From NCBI RefSeq assembly GCF_003129465.1, contig NZ_QFFF01000001.1, forward strand, positions 1,845,501 to 1,909,500: a DNA stretch of 64,000 nucleotides. Reading direction: 5' to 3'. Under the pieces are notes generated by a model. The model was not told the origin of the DNA and did no database searches. It saw only the letters and a program-made list of their open reading frames with translations. Below, piece after piece: positions 7,512 to 16,489 of the stretch. The DNA comes from Sphingosinicella humi (GTDB lineage Bacteria > Pseudomonadota > Alphaproteobacteria > Sphingomonadales > Sphingomonadaceae). A program made the translations under genes and the position numbers. Position 1 is the stretch's first letter; every line of letters begins with the position of its first letter.

Positions 7512-7856
7512 ATGCAGCCTGACCTCGTCAACCAGTTCAGCCGTCACGCCGCCGAGGCAGTGGGCTTGCTAAGGGCATTGGCCAGCGAGCCGCGCCTGCT
7601 CGTGCTCTGCTACCTCGCCGAGGCCGGCGAAATGTCCGCTGGTGAGCTCACGGAGCAGGTGGGCCTCAGCCAATCGGCTTTGTCGCAACACCTCGCCAAG
7701 CTGCGCGAGGAAGAGCTCGTCGCCACCAGGAAGGAGGCCCAGATGGTCTTCTACCGCGTCTGCGATCCGAAGGCAGAGCAGTTGCTCGCGCTTCTCCATG
7801 ACCTCTTCTGCCCAGACCTTGGGCAGGAGAGCGCCACCGGGACCAAGGGAAGTTGA
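7512..7856 (+). CDS. bigR: ArsR-family persulfide-sensing repressor, BigR/SqrR type
   Basis: A 114-residue winged-helix protein: recognition region LTEQVGLSQSALSQHLAKLREEELV, then wing ATRKEAQMVFYRV. Two cysteines lie at 33 (LLVLCYLAE) and 100 (HDLFCPDL), 67 apart, close to the reactive pair of SqrR and BigR that forms a tetrasulfide bridge on persulfide exposure; a third Cys is at 84. ATG 7512 is preferred over 7500 because GGAGAG is well spaced. The operon order below it (persulfide dioxygenase, two YeeE/YedE halves, sulfurtransferase, TauE) matches known BigR operons, so it should derepress these genes when sulfide or persulfide accumulates. Confidence 0.88.
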   Translation: MQPDLVNQFSRHAAEAVGLLRALASEPRLLVLCYLAEAGEMSAGELTEQVGLSQSALSQHLAKLREEELVATRKEAQMVFYRVCDPKAEQLLALLHDLFCPDLGQESATGTKGS

Positions 7857-7858
7857 AA

Positions 7859-8788
7859 ATGGGAATGGACATCAATCTCGAGCGCGCCGCGTCTCAGATC
7901 AATGCGGTGCTGCAGGGGAAGATCCGCACACCGCACGTGGAGGCCTTCTTCGACGAGCCGACCTTCACGGCGAGCTACGTCGTTCACGACCCCGCCACCA
8001 AGGCTGCGGCGATCATCGACAGCGTGCTCGACTTCGATCAGCCGTCGGGACGGACCAGCTTTAAGTCCGCCGACGCCATGATCGCCTATGTCGAGGCGGA
8101 AGGGCTCAATGTCGAATGGCTGCTCGAGACCCACGCGCATGCCGATCACCTCTCGGCCGCGCCCTATCTCCAGGAGAAGTTGGGCGGGAAGCTCGTGATC
8201 GGCGCCGAGATCGTCACCGTGCAGAATGTGTTTGGCAAGATCTTCAACGAAGGCACCCGCTTCGCCCGGGACGGCTCGCAGTTCGACCGCCTGCTCGTCG
8301 ATGGCGACAAGCTGATGATCGGCGAGATCCCCCTGATCGCGCTTCACGTCCCTGGCCACACGCCTGCGGACATGGCGTACATCATCGGCGACGCGGTGTT
8401 CACCGGCGATACCATGTTCATGCCCGATTACGGCTCGGCACGGGCAGATTTTCCCGGCGGTGATGCGCGCCAGCTTTACCAATCGGTGCGCCGCCTGATG
8501 AAGCTGCCGGATCAGAGCCGCGTATTCCTCTGCCACGACTACAAAGCGCCGAACCGCGACGAATATGTCTGGGAAACGACGATGCTCGCCGAGCGGACAG
8601 GTAACGTCCACGTCCACGAGGGCGTCAGCGAGGATGATTTCGTCGAGATGCGCACGCAGCGCGATGCAACCCTTTCGATGCCGAAGCTCATCCTGCCGTC
8701 GATTCAGGTCAACATGCGCGGCGGACGGATGCCGGAGCCCGAGGAAAACGGCGTCAGCTACCTCAAGCTCCCGCTCAACCAGCTCTAA
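7859..8788 (+). CDS. blh: Persulfide dioxygenase, ETHE1-like (Blh)
   Basis: A 309-residue metallo-beta-lactamase-fold enzyme. The iron-binding motif THAHADH is at 91-97; later ligands lie in HVPGHTPADM, FTGDTMF and CHDY. In ETHE1/Blh enzymes a single Fe(II) oxidises glutathione persulfide to sulfite. The ATG at 7859 has AAGGGA 8 bases upstream; the preceding TTG at 7853 overlaps the bigR stop and would add two residues. It is translationally close to bigR, consistent with sensor and detoxifying enzyme being made together. Confidence 0.9.
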   Translation: MGMDINLERAASQINAVLQGKIRTPHVEAFFDEPTFTASYVVHDPATKAAAIIDSVLDFDQPSGRTSFKSADAMIAYVEAEGLNVEWLLETHAHADHLSAAPYLQEKLGGKLVIGAEIVTVQNVFGKIFNEGTRFARDGSQFDRLLVDGDKLMIGEIPLIALHVPGHTPADMAYIIGDAVFTGDTMFMPDYGSARADFPGGDARQLYQSVRRLMKLPDQSRVFLCHDYKAPNRDEYVWETTMLAERTGNVHVHEGVSEDDFVEMRTQRDATLSMPKLILPSIQVNMRGGRMPEPEENGVSYLKLPLNQL

Positions 8789-8803
8789 GCGGAGACGAAA
8801 GTC

Positions 8804-9232
8804 ATGGAAACGATGACGCCATTGATGGCGATTGGCGGCGGCTTGCTGATCGGCACCGCCGCCGCGCTCCTCCTGCTCCTGACCGGCCGCATTGCCGGCG
8901 TCAGCGGAATGGTGGCCACCGCAACGAGGATGGGTGCCGGTGGCACTCCCTGGTCGCAAGCGACGGCCTTTCTCGTCGGCCTGCCGATCGGCGCTGCCTT
9001 GATCGCGCTGGCAGTACGGACGCCGGAGGTGATTGTCACCTCGTCGGTGCCGCTGCTGATCGTCGCGGGCCTCCTGGTCGGCTTCGGAACCCGGCTCGGC
9101 AACGGCTGCACCAGCGGTCACGGGGTCTGCGGAATGGCGCGGCTGTCGCCTCGATCGATCGCCGCCACGGCGACATTCATGGCGAGCGCCGCCGCCACCG
9201 TGTTCATCCTGCGCCACGTGATCGGAGGCTGA
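8804..9232 (+). CDS. YeeE/YedE-family sulfur transporter, first half
   Basis: A 142-residue membrane protein with about four helices and the motif GNGCTSGHGVCGMARLS, whose cysteines are the hallmark of YeeE/YedE channels for thiosulfate-like sulfur species. Full-length YeeE is about twice this size, so this is one half of a two-gene transporter, with the following gene as partner. It lies 15 bases after the persulfide dioxygenase and one base before the next gene's start. Confidence 0.88.
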   Translation: METMTPLMAIGGGLLIGTAAALLLLLTGRIAGVSGMVATATRMGAGGTPWSQATAFLVGLPIGAALIALAVRTPEVIVTSSVPLLIVAGLLVGFGTRLGNGCTSGHGVCGMARLSPRSIAATATFMASAAATVFILRHVIGG

Positions 9233-9233
9233 C

Positions 9234-9674
9234 ATGCGTAAATTTCTTCCGGGGCTGATCGTGGGCGCCATTTTCGGCGCGGGCCTCGCCCTCTCGGACA
9301 TGGTCAATCCGGCGCGCGTGCAGGCGTTTCTCGACGTTGCCGGCGCCTGGGACCCGACCCTGATTTTCGTCATGGGCGCGGCCCTCGTGCCGTCCGCCAT
9401 CGCTTATCGGGTCCGCGGCCGGATGACTCGGCCGCTGCTCGGCGACCGTTTCTCCATACCTGCGAGCCGTACGCTCGACCGCCAGCTACTCATCGGCGCC
9501 GGCATGTTCGGGATCGGCTGGGGTCTCGTGGGCTTCTGCCCCGGACCCGCCGTCGCCGGCCTAGTGCTAGGCGCATGGCAACCGTGGCTGTTCGTCGTCG
9601 CAATGCTCGCCGGAATGACGCTGCACCACGTCTTCACCGCAACTCGGGCCCCTGCGCCCGCATACGAAGGATAA
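9234..9674 (+). CDS. YeeE/YedE-family sulfur transporter, second half (DUF6691-like)
   Basis: A 146-residue membrane protein of about four helices with GFGLxLSDMxNP-like opening (GAGLALSDMVNPARVQAF) and GWGLVGFCPGPAVAG, the second conserved cysteine motif of the split YeeE/YedE transporter. The ATG follows GGAGG and comes one base after the partner's stop, so the two halves should be made in equal amounts. The likely cargo is thiosulfate or a persulfide-derived species. Confidence 0.88.
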   Translation: MRKFLPGLIVGAIFGAGLALSDMVNPARVQAFLDVAGAWDPTLIFVMGAALVPSAIAYRVRGRMTRPLLGDRFSIPASRTLDRQLLIGAGMFGIGWGLVGFCPGPAVAGLVLGAWQPWLFVVAMLAGMTLHHVFTATRAPAPAYEG

Positions 9675-9679
9675 TCACA

Positions 9680-10015
9680 ATGGACCTCACACGACTTTCC
9701 GATCAGCTCGCAACGGGGCCGCAGGTGCGGCCCGAGCAGCTCCGCGAGATTGCCGCCTCTGGCTTCGTCGGTGTCATCAACAACCGGCCGGACGGTGAAG
9801 CCCCCGATCAACCGAGTTCGCTCGAACTCGAGGCTGAAGCGAAGCGGGTCGGTCTTGCCTACTGGCATGTGCCCGTCGTGCCTGGCGCTATGACCGACAG
9901 CGACATCCGCGCCTTTGCCGCCGCCCTCGGCGAGGCGGACGGCCCGGTGCTCGCCTTCTGTCGAACGGGGAACCGGTCGACCGCTCTTTGGAAGGCTTCG
10001 CAGGCGGTCTCCTGA
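9680..10015 (+). CDS. DUF442/TIGR01244-type sulfurtransferase-like protein
   Basis: A 111-residue protein with a phosphatase/rhodanese-like fold. LRLSDQLATGPQVRPEQL-type opening and the P-loop FCRTGNRST near 93-101 supply a catalytic Cys-x4-Arg. In many genomes this domain is fused to, or next to, the persulfide dioxygenase, and it is thought to move sulfane sulfur or handle glutathione persulfide. AAGGA lies about 8 bases before the ATG. It sits 5 bases after the YeeE/YedE pair. Confidence 0.85.
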   Translation: MDLTRLSDQLATGPQVRPEQLREIAASGFVGVINNRPDGEAPDQPSSLELEAEAKRVGLAYWHVPVVPGAMTDSDIRAFAAALGEADGPVLAFCRTGNRSTALWKASQAVS

Positions 10016-10041
10016 CCCTTCGATCGATTGGATAACCAGTC

Positions 10042-10821
10042 ATGCTCGATACCATTCAATATCTGCTTGGAGCCGGATCGGGCGTGCTGGTCGGGTTCGT
10101 CCTTGGTCTGGTCGGCGGCGGAGGCTCCATCCTCGCCGTCCCCCTCATGGTCTATCTGGTGGGCGTCCCCAGTCCGCATGTCGCGATCGGCACCAGCGCG
10201 CTCGCAGTCGCGGCCAATGCGCTGACCGGGCTGCTCAACCACGTGCGCCACGGAAACGTGAAATGGCGATGCTCGCTGGTCTTCGCTGCCGCCGGAATCG
10301 TTGGCGCGTTTGCAGGATCCACCGCAGGGAAGGCGTTCGACGGACAGAAGCTGCTCTTCCTGTTCGCGATCGTCATGGTCGTCATCGGCGTGCTGATGCT
10401 GCGCAACCGACGCCGCGAGGGTGATCCTTCCGTCGTCCTCGGTCGGGAGAACGCACCCAAGCTCGTTGGCTATGGCGCTGGCACCGGATTGTTCTCCGGC
10501 TTCTTCGGCATCGGCGGCGGGTTCCTTATCGTTCCGGGCCTGGTCGCCGCGACCGGCATGCCGATGATCAACGCGGTCGGTTCCTCGCTTGTGGCGGTGA
10601 GCGCGTTCGGACTGACGACTGCCGCGAACTATGCCTTCTCCGGCCTGGTGGACTGGGCGCTCGCGGCTGTCTTCATCCTCGGAGGGATAGCCGGTGGTCT
10701 CATCGGCGCGCGCCTGGCTAAGCGCCTCTCTGGCACGCAAGGTCGCCTGACTACCGTCTTCGCCGGGCTGATCTTCGTCGTCGCCGCCTATATGTTATGG
10801 CAGAGCCCCGCCGTGTTCTGA
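10042..10821 (+). CDS. TauE/SafE-family sulfite/organosulfonate exporter
   Basis: A 259-residue membrane protein with two repeated TauE/SafE halves: GFVLGLVGGGGSILAVPLMVY near the start and GLFSGFFGIGGGFLIVPGLV in the middle, eight or so helices in all. In BigR operons the family member probably exports sulfite made by persulfide dioxygenase, which fits its place downstream of blh. The stop is followed after 9 bases by the ATG of the thioredoxin-fusion gene. Confidence 0.9.
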   Translation: MLDTIQYLLGAGSGVLVGFVLGLVGGGGSILAVPLMVYLVGVPSPHVAIGTSALAVAANALTGLLNHVRHGNVKWRCSLVFAAAGIVGAFAGSTAGKAFDGQKLLFLFAIVMVVIGVLMLRNRRREGDPSVVLGRENAPKLVGYGAGTGLFSGFFGIGGGFLIVPGLVAATGMPMINAVGSSLVAVSAFGLTTAANYAFSGLVDWALAAVFILGGIAGGLIGARLAKRLSGTQGRLTTVFAGLIFVVAAYMLWQSPAVF

Positions 10822-10830
10822 TTGATCATC

Positions 10831-11637
10831 ATGCCTGATGTTGTGACGCTTGGCCCGTTGGCCTTTCCGCTGGAGCGCCTCCTTGCCGTGGGGTTGACGT
10901 GGGCGTTCCTTGCGAGCTCGCTGTGGCTGGTTCGGCATAAGGGGCAGCGGGCGACACGCACGCCGTGGCTATCGCTCGGGATCGGCATCGTGGCTGCTCG
11001 CGTGAGCTTCGTCGTATCGCATTGGGAGTCGTATCGGTCCGACCCGGCAACGGTGCTATACCTCTGGCAAGGTGGGTTCGAACCTCTTGCGGGCATCGTC
11101 GCCGCTGCGGCCGTCCTCGTCGTGGGCATGGGGAGCTTTCGCAAGGCTGCTGGATCTATGCTCGTTCTAGCGGTCGCGAGCGGGATTTGGATCGGCTACC
11201 TTCAATTCGAAGCACAGCGGCCCCGCCCGCCATTCCCCGCAGGAATCCGGCTCGTCGACCTTGCCGGTCGGCCGATGTCGCTGGACGCCCTTCGCGGGAG
11301 GCCGTTTGTGGTCAACCTGTGGGCCTCGTGGTGCGGGCCATGCCGCCGTGAAATGCCGATGTTCGTCGAGGTGGCCTCGACGACGCCGGAGGTTGCGGTG
11401 CTGCTGGTCAACCAAGGCGAGGACCAGCGCCTGATCCAGCGCTTCCTGGAGGATGAGGGGCTGCCTGCCGGGAACATTCTCTCGGATCGCGGCGCGTCTC
11501 TGATGCGGCTGACCGGCAGCTCTGGCCTTCCCACGACTTTTTTCGTGAGACCGGACGGACGCATCGAGGAAACCCACATGGGGGAATTGTCGCGAGCCGC
11601 GTTGCTGCGGGGGATAGACCAGTTGCCTCGATTGTAG
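10831..11637 (+). CDS. Membrane-anchored TlpA-like thioredoxin (Lgt-like N-terminus)
   Basis: About 268 residues. The N-terminal half has four hydrophobic segments with the pattern of prolipoprotein diacylglyceryl transferase-like domains (GPLAFPLERLLAVGLTWAFL; WQGGFEPLAGIVAAAAVL). The C-terminal half is a periplasmic TlpA/ResA thioredoxin domain with WASWCGPCRRE, active cysteines 168 and 171, and a cis-Pro region GSSGLPTTFF. It should reduce or transfer disulfide or persulfide bonds in the periplasm. The Lgt-like part lacks an obvious complete catalytic signature, so it may be only an anchor. It ends the persulfide operon. Confidence 0.82.
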   Translation: MPDVVTLGPLAFPLERLLAVGLTWAFLASSLWLVRHKGQRATRTPWLSLGIGIVAARVSFVVSHWESYRSDPATVLYLWQGGFEPLAGIVAAAAVLVVGMGSFRKAAGSMLVLAVASGIWIGYLQFEAQRPRPPFPAGIRLVDLAGRPMSLDALRGRPFVVNLWASWCGPCRREMPMFVEVASTTPEVAVLLVNQGEDQRLIQRFLEDEGLPAGNILSDRGASLMRLTGSSGLPTTFFVRPDGRIEETHMGELSRAALLRGIDQLPRL

Positions 11638-11708
11638 CGCGGGCCCGACCTTCCGGCCCACTTTCAGACAATCCCCAAGCGAGATCTAGCCCGTCACACG
11701 TGCGGCCG

Positions 11709-11760
11709 CGAAATTTCCCAATGATCTGAGTGCCCACCTTTGTCGCCTGTGGGGCACCAT
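11709..11760. repeat. Diverged 52-bp direct repeat, copy 2
   Basis: Same orientation as the copy at 4505-4556, with about eight transition differences. The rest of 11638-11979 holds no supported gene; a GC hairpin (CCGCGGC...GCCGCGG) lies near 11777-11800 and the gcd ribosome-binding site GGGAGG near 11970. The two copies bracket the FNR-box genes and the persulfide operon. Confidence 0.7.
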
Positions 11761-11979
11761 TCCCGGTCAAAACGGGGCCGCGGCGCGGATGCCGCCGCGG
11801 TCTCTTACATAAACAAGATGCGTTTCCGCGAGGCTCGGCGCCGGCCGGAACTAAATGTGTCGAGTGCCGGTTGAGCGGGAAGGCCGGGATAACCGGGCCA
11901 CGACCGAGCAGGTCGCACGTCGCCTTCCGCGGCACGTCCGCAGGGTGACCGGTCGCAGATCTCCAGGCGGGAGGCCTGA

Positions 11980-14376
11980 ATGCCGGATCCGGTTCATAAG
12001 CGCCGCGCAAGCCGTTCCCTGATAATTGTCCTGTTGGGCGCGCTGTTCGCGCTCATTGGCGTGGTGCTGGCGGTCGGCGGAGCCTGGTTGGCCGCCATCG
12101 GCGGCTCGCTCTATTACCTGCTTGCCGGGCTCGGCCTGGTCGTCTCCGGCTGGTTGTTGATCCGCGGGCGAGTGGCGGGTGTCTGGCTTTACCTGATCAT
12201 ATTCGCGCTCACCATCCTATGGGCGCTCTGGGAAGTCGGCTTCGAGGGATGGGCGTTGGTGCCCCGGATCGTGGGCCCGGCCGTGCTCGCGATCCTGGCC
12301 GTCCTCGCCTTGCCGCTGCTCCGCCCCGAGCGTTGGCGCTGGCGGGGCGCGCTTGCGGGTACGGCTGGCCTTCTCGTCCTGCTGATCGGCGGGTCGGTCA
12401 TCATAGCCGCCAGCGGTCGCAGCTCGGCGGGCCCGCTCCCCGCCTCATTTGCCGCGCCGATGGCCGATCCGGCACTGATGCAGGCCGGCGCCGACTGGCC
12501 CGCTTATGGCGGCACCTACAGCGCGAGGCGCTATTCCCCGCTTGCTCAGATCACGCCGGACAATGTGGCTCGCCTCGAGCGCGCCTGGGTCTTCAACACG
12601 GGCGAGCTCCCGGAGGATCGCTGGGGCGCCGAGACCACTCCGCTCAAGGTCGGCGATTCGCTTTATCTGTGCACCGGCATGGGCGTCATGATTGCGCTTG
12701 ACCCGGTCACCGGCCGTCAGCGCTGGCGCTACGATCCGCAGGTCCCGGAGGAGTGGATCCCCTATACCGCCGCCTGTCGCGGCGTCTCCTATTACGCCGT
12801 GCCTGGCGCCGGCCCTAACAGCCGGTGCGCGGCGCGCATCATCGGCGGCACGCTCGACGGGCGTATCATCGCCGTCGACGCGCGCACGGGCCGGCCCTGT
12901 CCGAACTTTGGCGTCAACGGCCAGGTCGACATCAAGCGCGGCATGGGGCCGGTCTCCCCGGCCATGGTGTCGATCACCTCGCCCCCAACCATCGTTCGCG
13001 GCGTCATCGTGACCGGCCATCAGGTGCTCGACGGGCAGCGCCGGGACGCCCCGTCGGGCGTGATCCAGGGCTTCGACGCCGTCACCGGCGAAACGCGCTG
13101 GGCGTGGGACATGGTGAACCCGCAATGGACCGGCGATCCGCCTGCGGGCCAGATGTATGCGCGCGGCACGCCGAATATGTGGACGATCGCGAGCGGCGAC
13201 GAGCAACTCGGCCTCGTCTATCTACCGATGGGCAATTCGACGGTGGATTATTGGAGCTCAAGCCGGCGGCCGCAGGAGAACGAATTCGCCACCTCGCTCG
13301 TGGCGCTGGACGTCACCACAGGCAGGCCGCGCTGGCACTTCCAAGCGGTGCACAATGATGTCTGGGACTATGATTTCGGCGGCCAGGCGTCGCTCGTCGA
13401 TTTCCCGGTCGGTCAGGGCGTGGTGCCGGCGCTGGTGCTGCCCAGCAAGCAGGGCGACATCTACATCCTCGATCGCCGTACCGGGCGCTCGCTGTTCCCG
13501 GTCCAGGAGCGGCCGGTACCGCAGGGCGGCGTCGAGCCTGCGCAAAGGTCGCCCACGCAGCCCTTCTCCACCTACCACACGCTTGCCTTCCCCAAGCTCA
13601 CCGAGCGCGACATGTGGGGCATGTCGCCGATCGACCAGATGGTTTGCCGTATCCAGTATCGCCGCGCCGTCTACGACGGCCCCTACACGCCGCCGCGCGC
13701 CGACCGGCGGAGCATCCAATATCCGGGCTATAATGGCGGCACCGACTGGGGCGGCGTGGCGATCGATCCGGTGCGCGGTCTGATCATCGCCAACTATAAC
13801 GACATGCCCAATTATGTCCGGCTGGTCCCGCGCGAGGAGGCCGATCGGCTCGGCTGGGCCCCGCGCAGCGAGGCGCGCGGCGGCGACATGGGCAGCGGCG
13901 CGGAAGGGGCCGGCGATCCGCAATGGGGTTCGCCCTATGCGGTTGACGTCAATGCCGGCTGGCGGCTGCCCTTTACGGGCCTGCTCTGCAAGGAGCCGCC
14001 TTATGGAGGCATCCGCGCGATCGACCTTCGCACCGGGCGCACGATCTGGGATCGGCCGCTCGGCACGGCGCGGCGCAACGGCCCATGGGGCATTCCCTCG
14101 ATGCTGCCGATCAACATCGGCACGCCGAACAATGGCGGCGCGGTGGTCACCGCCGGCGGACTCATCTTCATCGCCGCCGCCACCGACGACCTGATCCGCG
14201 CCATCGACATCCGCACCGGTAAGACGGTGTGGCAGGATGCTCTCCCCGCCGGCGGACAAGCCGGCCCGATGGTCTACGAAGCGAACGGCCGCCAATATCT
14301 CGTTATCATGGCCGGCGGCCATCACTTCATGGAGACGCCGATCGGAGATGAAGTCATCGCCTACGCGCTACCATGA
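11980..14376 (+). CDS. gcd: Membrane-bound PQQ-dependent glucose dehydrogenase
   Basis: 798 residues, the usual size of mGDH. Five hydrophobic helices in the first 150 residues anchor it and hold the ubiquinone site; the rest is the periplasmic eight-bladed quinoprotein propeller. DWPAYGGTYSARRYSPLAQI and VARLERAWVFNTGE open the domain, WDYDFGGQ and TDWGGVAIDP are propeller motifs, and it closes DEVIAYALP. It oxidises aldoses such as glucose to lactones, passing electrons to ubiquinone. PQQ synthesis genes are not in the window. GGGAGG precedes the ATG. The downstream sorbosone-dehydrogenase homologue may be a second periplasmic sugar oxidase. Confidence 0.93.
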   Translation: MPDPVHKRRASRSLIIVLLGALFALIGVVLAVGGAWLAAIGGSLYYLLAGLGLVVSGWLLIRGRVAGVWLYLIIFALTILWALWEVGFEGWALVPRIVGPAVLAILAVLALPLLRPERWRWRGALAGTAGLLVLLIGGSVIIAASGRSSAGPLPASFAAPMADPALMQAGADWPAYGGTYSARRYSPLAQITPDNVARLERAWVFNTGELPEDRWGAETTPLKVGDSLYLCTGMGVMIALDPVTGRQRWRYDPQVPEEWIPYTAACRGVSYYAVPGAGPNSRCAARIIGGTLDGRIIAVDARTGRPCPNFGVNGQVDIKRGMGPVSPAMVSITSPPTIVRGVIVTGHQVLDGQRRDAPSGVIQGFDAVTGETRWAWDMVNPQWTGDPPAGQMYARGTPNMWTIASGDEQLGLVYLPMGNSTVDYWSSSRRPQENEFATSLVALDVTTGRPRWHFQAVHNDVWDYDFGGQASLVDFPVGQGVVPALVLPSKQGDIYILDRRTGRSLFPVQERPVPQGGVEPAQRSPTQPFSTYHTLAFPKLTERDMWGMSPIDQMVCRIQYRRAVYDGPYTPPRADRRSIQYPGYNGGTDWGGVAIDPVRGLIIANYNDMPNYVRLVPREEADRLGWAPRSEARGGDMGSGAEGAGDPQWGSPYAVDVNAGWRLPFTGLLCKEPPYGGIRAIDLRTGRTIWDRPLGTARRNGPWGIPSMLPINIGTPNNGGAVVTAGGLIFIAAATDDLIRAIDIRTGKTVWQDALPAGGQAGPMVYEANGRQYLVIMAGGHHFMETPIGDEVIAYALP

Positions 14377-14558
14377 TGCTCATCGAGGCCGCGAGTGAGG
14401 AAGCGGTCAAACATTCCCAGGCCATGATCGTTCGACACACTCCTAAGAACTGACCATTGCTTTTCCGAAACTATGTCGGCGGTGAGACGTTCATCGTGGG
14501 GCTCGGCTCTGCCGGGCTCTGATCCGCGAGGCGGTTACATCAGGATGAGGACGATGCC

Positions 14559-14990
14559 GTGGCAACCACCTTCGAACGACGCCGATTGGGATCGCTGCAC
14601 CCTGTCCATGCGATCCTGCTTGGCTTTCCGTTCCCGCTGTTCCTCGGCGCCTTGCTGAGCGATCTCGCCTACGCCTCCAGCTACGAGATTCAGTGGACCA
14701 ACTTCGCGTCCTGGCTGATCGCCGGCGCGCTGCTGGTCGGGGCGTTTCTCCTGTTGTGGGCGTTGGTCGATCTGCTGCGAGCCAGAAGCGGAGCGAAAGG
14801 GCGCCCGATGCTGTATTTCATCCTCATCCTCGTGATGTGGGCGCTCGGCTTCGTCGATGCGCTGGTCCACGCGATGGACGCTTGGGAGAAAATGCCTGCC
14901 GCGGTGATCCTCTCCGTGATCGTCACAGTGTTGGCGCTCGCGGCCGCCTGGATCGGCTATTCGTCGTATCGCAGTGGAGAGGTGCGGTGA
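14559..14990 (+). CDS. DUF2231-type membrane protein
   Basis: A 143-residue protein with four hydrophobic helices: HPVHAILLGFPFPLFLGALLSDL is the DUF2231 opening, where HPxH and the LSD motif are typical. The start is GTG at 14559 with AGGA upstream. Its TGA overlaps the ATG of the sorbosone dehydrogenase by one base (TGATG), implying coupling. DUF2231 proteins are often paired with sorbosone dehydrogenases; they may serve as electron-transfer or membrane partners, but this is unproven. Confidence 0.8.
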   Translation: MATTFERRRLGSLHPVHAILLGFPFPLFLGALLSDLAYASSYEIQWTNFASWLIAGALLVGAFLLLWALVDLLRARSGAKGRPMLYFILILVMWALGFVDALVHAMDAWEKMPAAVILSVIVTVLALAAAWIGYSSYRSGEVR

Positions 14991-16300
14991 TGCGTTCGAT
15001 CCTCCTCGCCGGCATCGCGGGTTTCTCCATGCTCACCGCCTGCGGCAGCGATCCCGGCCCGACGGCGCAATTCGGCCCCGATCCGACGCTTCCGGAGCCG
15101 AAACGGGGTCTGCTTCCCAACATGACCATCGCCAAGCCCGTCAGCTGGGGCGGCGAGCTTCCGACCGTGCCGCAGGGTTATACGATCCGGGCGATCGCGA
15201 CGGACCTTGCTATTCCGCGGCAGACCCTGGTGCTCCCGAACGGGGACATATTGGTGGCCGAGGGGTCCGGCGGCAGCGCGCCGACGCTGACGCCCAAGGA
15301 TTTCATCGCCGGCCGGATCAAGAAGCTTGGGAAGAGCAGCGTCAAGGGCGGCGACCGGCTGACCCTGCTCCGCGACGCCGACGGGGACGGTGCCTATGAG
15401 GGTCGGGGGATATTCGCCGGCAATCTCAATGCGCCCTACGGCCTCGCTTTCGTCAATGGCGCGATCTACGTCGCCAACCAGGACGCACTCGTGCGCTTCG
15501 ATTATCGCGACGGTCAGACGCAGGCGAGCGGACCGCCAGTCAAGGTGACCGACCTGCCGTCTGCGCTCAATCACCATTGGACCAAGGCGCTGACCGTCAG
15601 CCCCGACGGACGCTTGCTCTATGTCGGCATCGGCTCCAACAGCAATATCACCGAGCGTGGGATGGCGGCGGAAGTCGACCGCGCCGTGGTGTGGCAGATC
15701 GACGCCGCGACCGGCGCTCACAAGCCATTTGCGACCGGTCTCAGGAATCCGACGGCGCTGGCCTTCCAGCCGGGCACGGCCCAGCTCTGGGCGGCTGTCA
15801 ACGAACGCGACGAGATCGGCCCCGACCTCGTGCCGGACTATCTCACCTCGGTGCGAGAGGGCGGCTTCTACGGCTGGCCCTACAGCTATTGGGGCCAGAA
15901 TGTCGACACGCGGGTCCGTCCTCAGAATTCGCAAAAGGTCGCTTCCGCGATCCGCCCCGATTACAGCCTCGGTTCGCACGTCGCGGCCCTGGGCCTGGCC
16001 TTCTCCAGCCCGGTCATGGGCGGGCGCTTCGCCGAAGGGGCGTTCGTCGGTGAACATGGCAGCTGGAACCGCAAGGACCTCGCCGGCTACAAGGTTGTGT
16101 TCGTTCCGTTTCGTGGCGGCAGACCCGCCGGCGATCCAGTCGACTTCGTGAGCGGCTTCCTCAAGGATGGCAAGGCCCGGGGCCGCCCAGTGGGCGTCAC
16201 TCTCGACCCCCGCGGCGCGCTCATCGTAGCCGACGATCTTTCCAACACCGTGTGGCGGGTCACGCCCGCTCGCGTCCCGGACCAAGCGACGCCGGATTGA
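14990..16300 (+). CDS. Sorbosone dehydrogenase-like PQQ lipoprotein
   Basis: 436 residues with a lipoprotein signal (MRSILLAGIAGFSMLTAC, lipobox Cys18). A six-bladed propeller of the soluble-GDH/sorbosone dehydrogenase family follows: GDILVAEGSGG, DADGDGAYEGRGIF, LNAPYGLAF, LRNPTALAFQPGT, ERDEIGPDLVPDYL, GGFYGWPYSYWG and GEHGSWNRKDLAGYKVVFVPF. It likely oxidises an aldehyde or sugar in the periplasm with PQQ. It is translationally coupled to DUF2231 and lies 600 bases from gcd. Confidence 0.9.
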   Translation: MRSILLAGIAGFSMLTACGSDPGPTAQFGPDPTLPEPKRGLLPNMTIAKPVSWGGELPTVPQGYTIRAIATDLAIPRQTLVLPNGDILVAEGSGGSAPTLTPKDFIAGRIKKLGKSSVKGGDRLTLLRDADGDGAYEGRGIFAGNLNAPYGLAFVNGAIYVANQDALVRFDYRDGQTQASGPPVKVTDLPSALNHHWTKALTVSPDGRLLYVGIGSNSNITERGMAAEVDRAVVWQIDAATGAHKPFATGLRNPTALAFQPGTAQLWAAVNERDEIGPDLVPDYLTSVREGGFYGWPYSYWGQNVDTRVRPQNSQKVASAIRPDYSLGSHVAALGLAFSSPVMGGRFAEGAFVGEHGSWNRKDLAGYKVVFVPFRGGRPAGDPVDFVSGFLKDGKARGRPVGVTLDPRGALIVADDLSNTVWRVTPARVPDQATPD

Positions 16301-16489
16301 GACGAGGCCGGCGTTCACCCGATTGGGGTGTCGCTCGCAGTCAGTCGATCGACCGGGGGCACATGGGGCTTATGGGATCGCTCGCGGGGAAGGTTTCCTC
16401 AAGCGCCGCATCCAGAAGATTTTCTTGTCGTTCGCGACCCAAGGACGCCGTGCTGGCCACGGGATCCAGAGCTAAGCTTGCCACTTAGA

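Noticed and set aside
7751-9400. 549-codon minus-strand frame in the persulfide operon
   Set aside because: Its product is low in recognisable structure, and the plus strand encodes the well-known BigR operon proteins.
11080-11100. GGGTTCGAACC resembling a tRNA T-loop
   Set aside because: It is inside the coding region of the thioredoxin-fusion protein and no cloverleaf can be formed around it.
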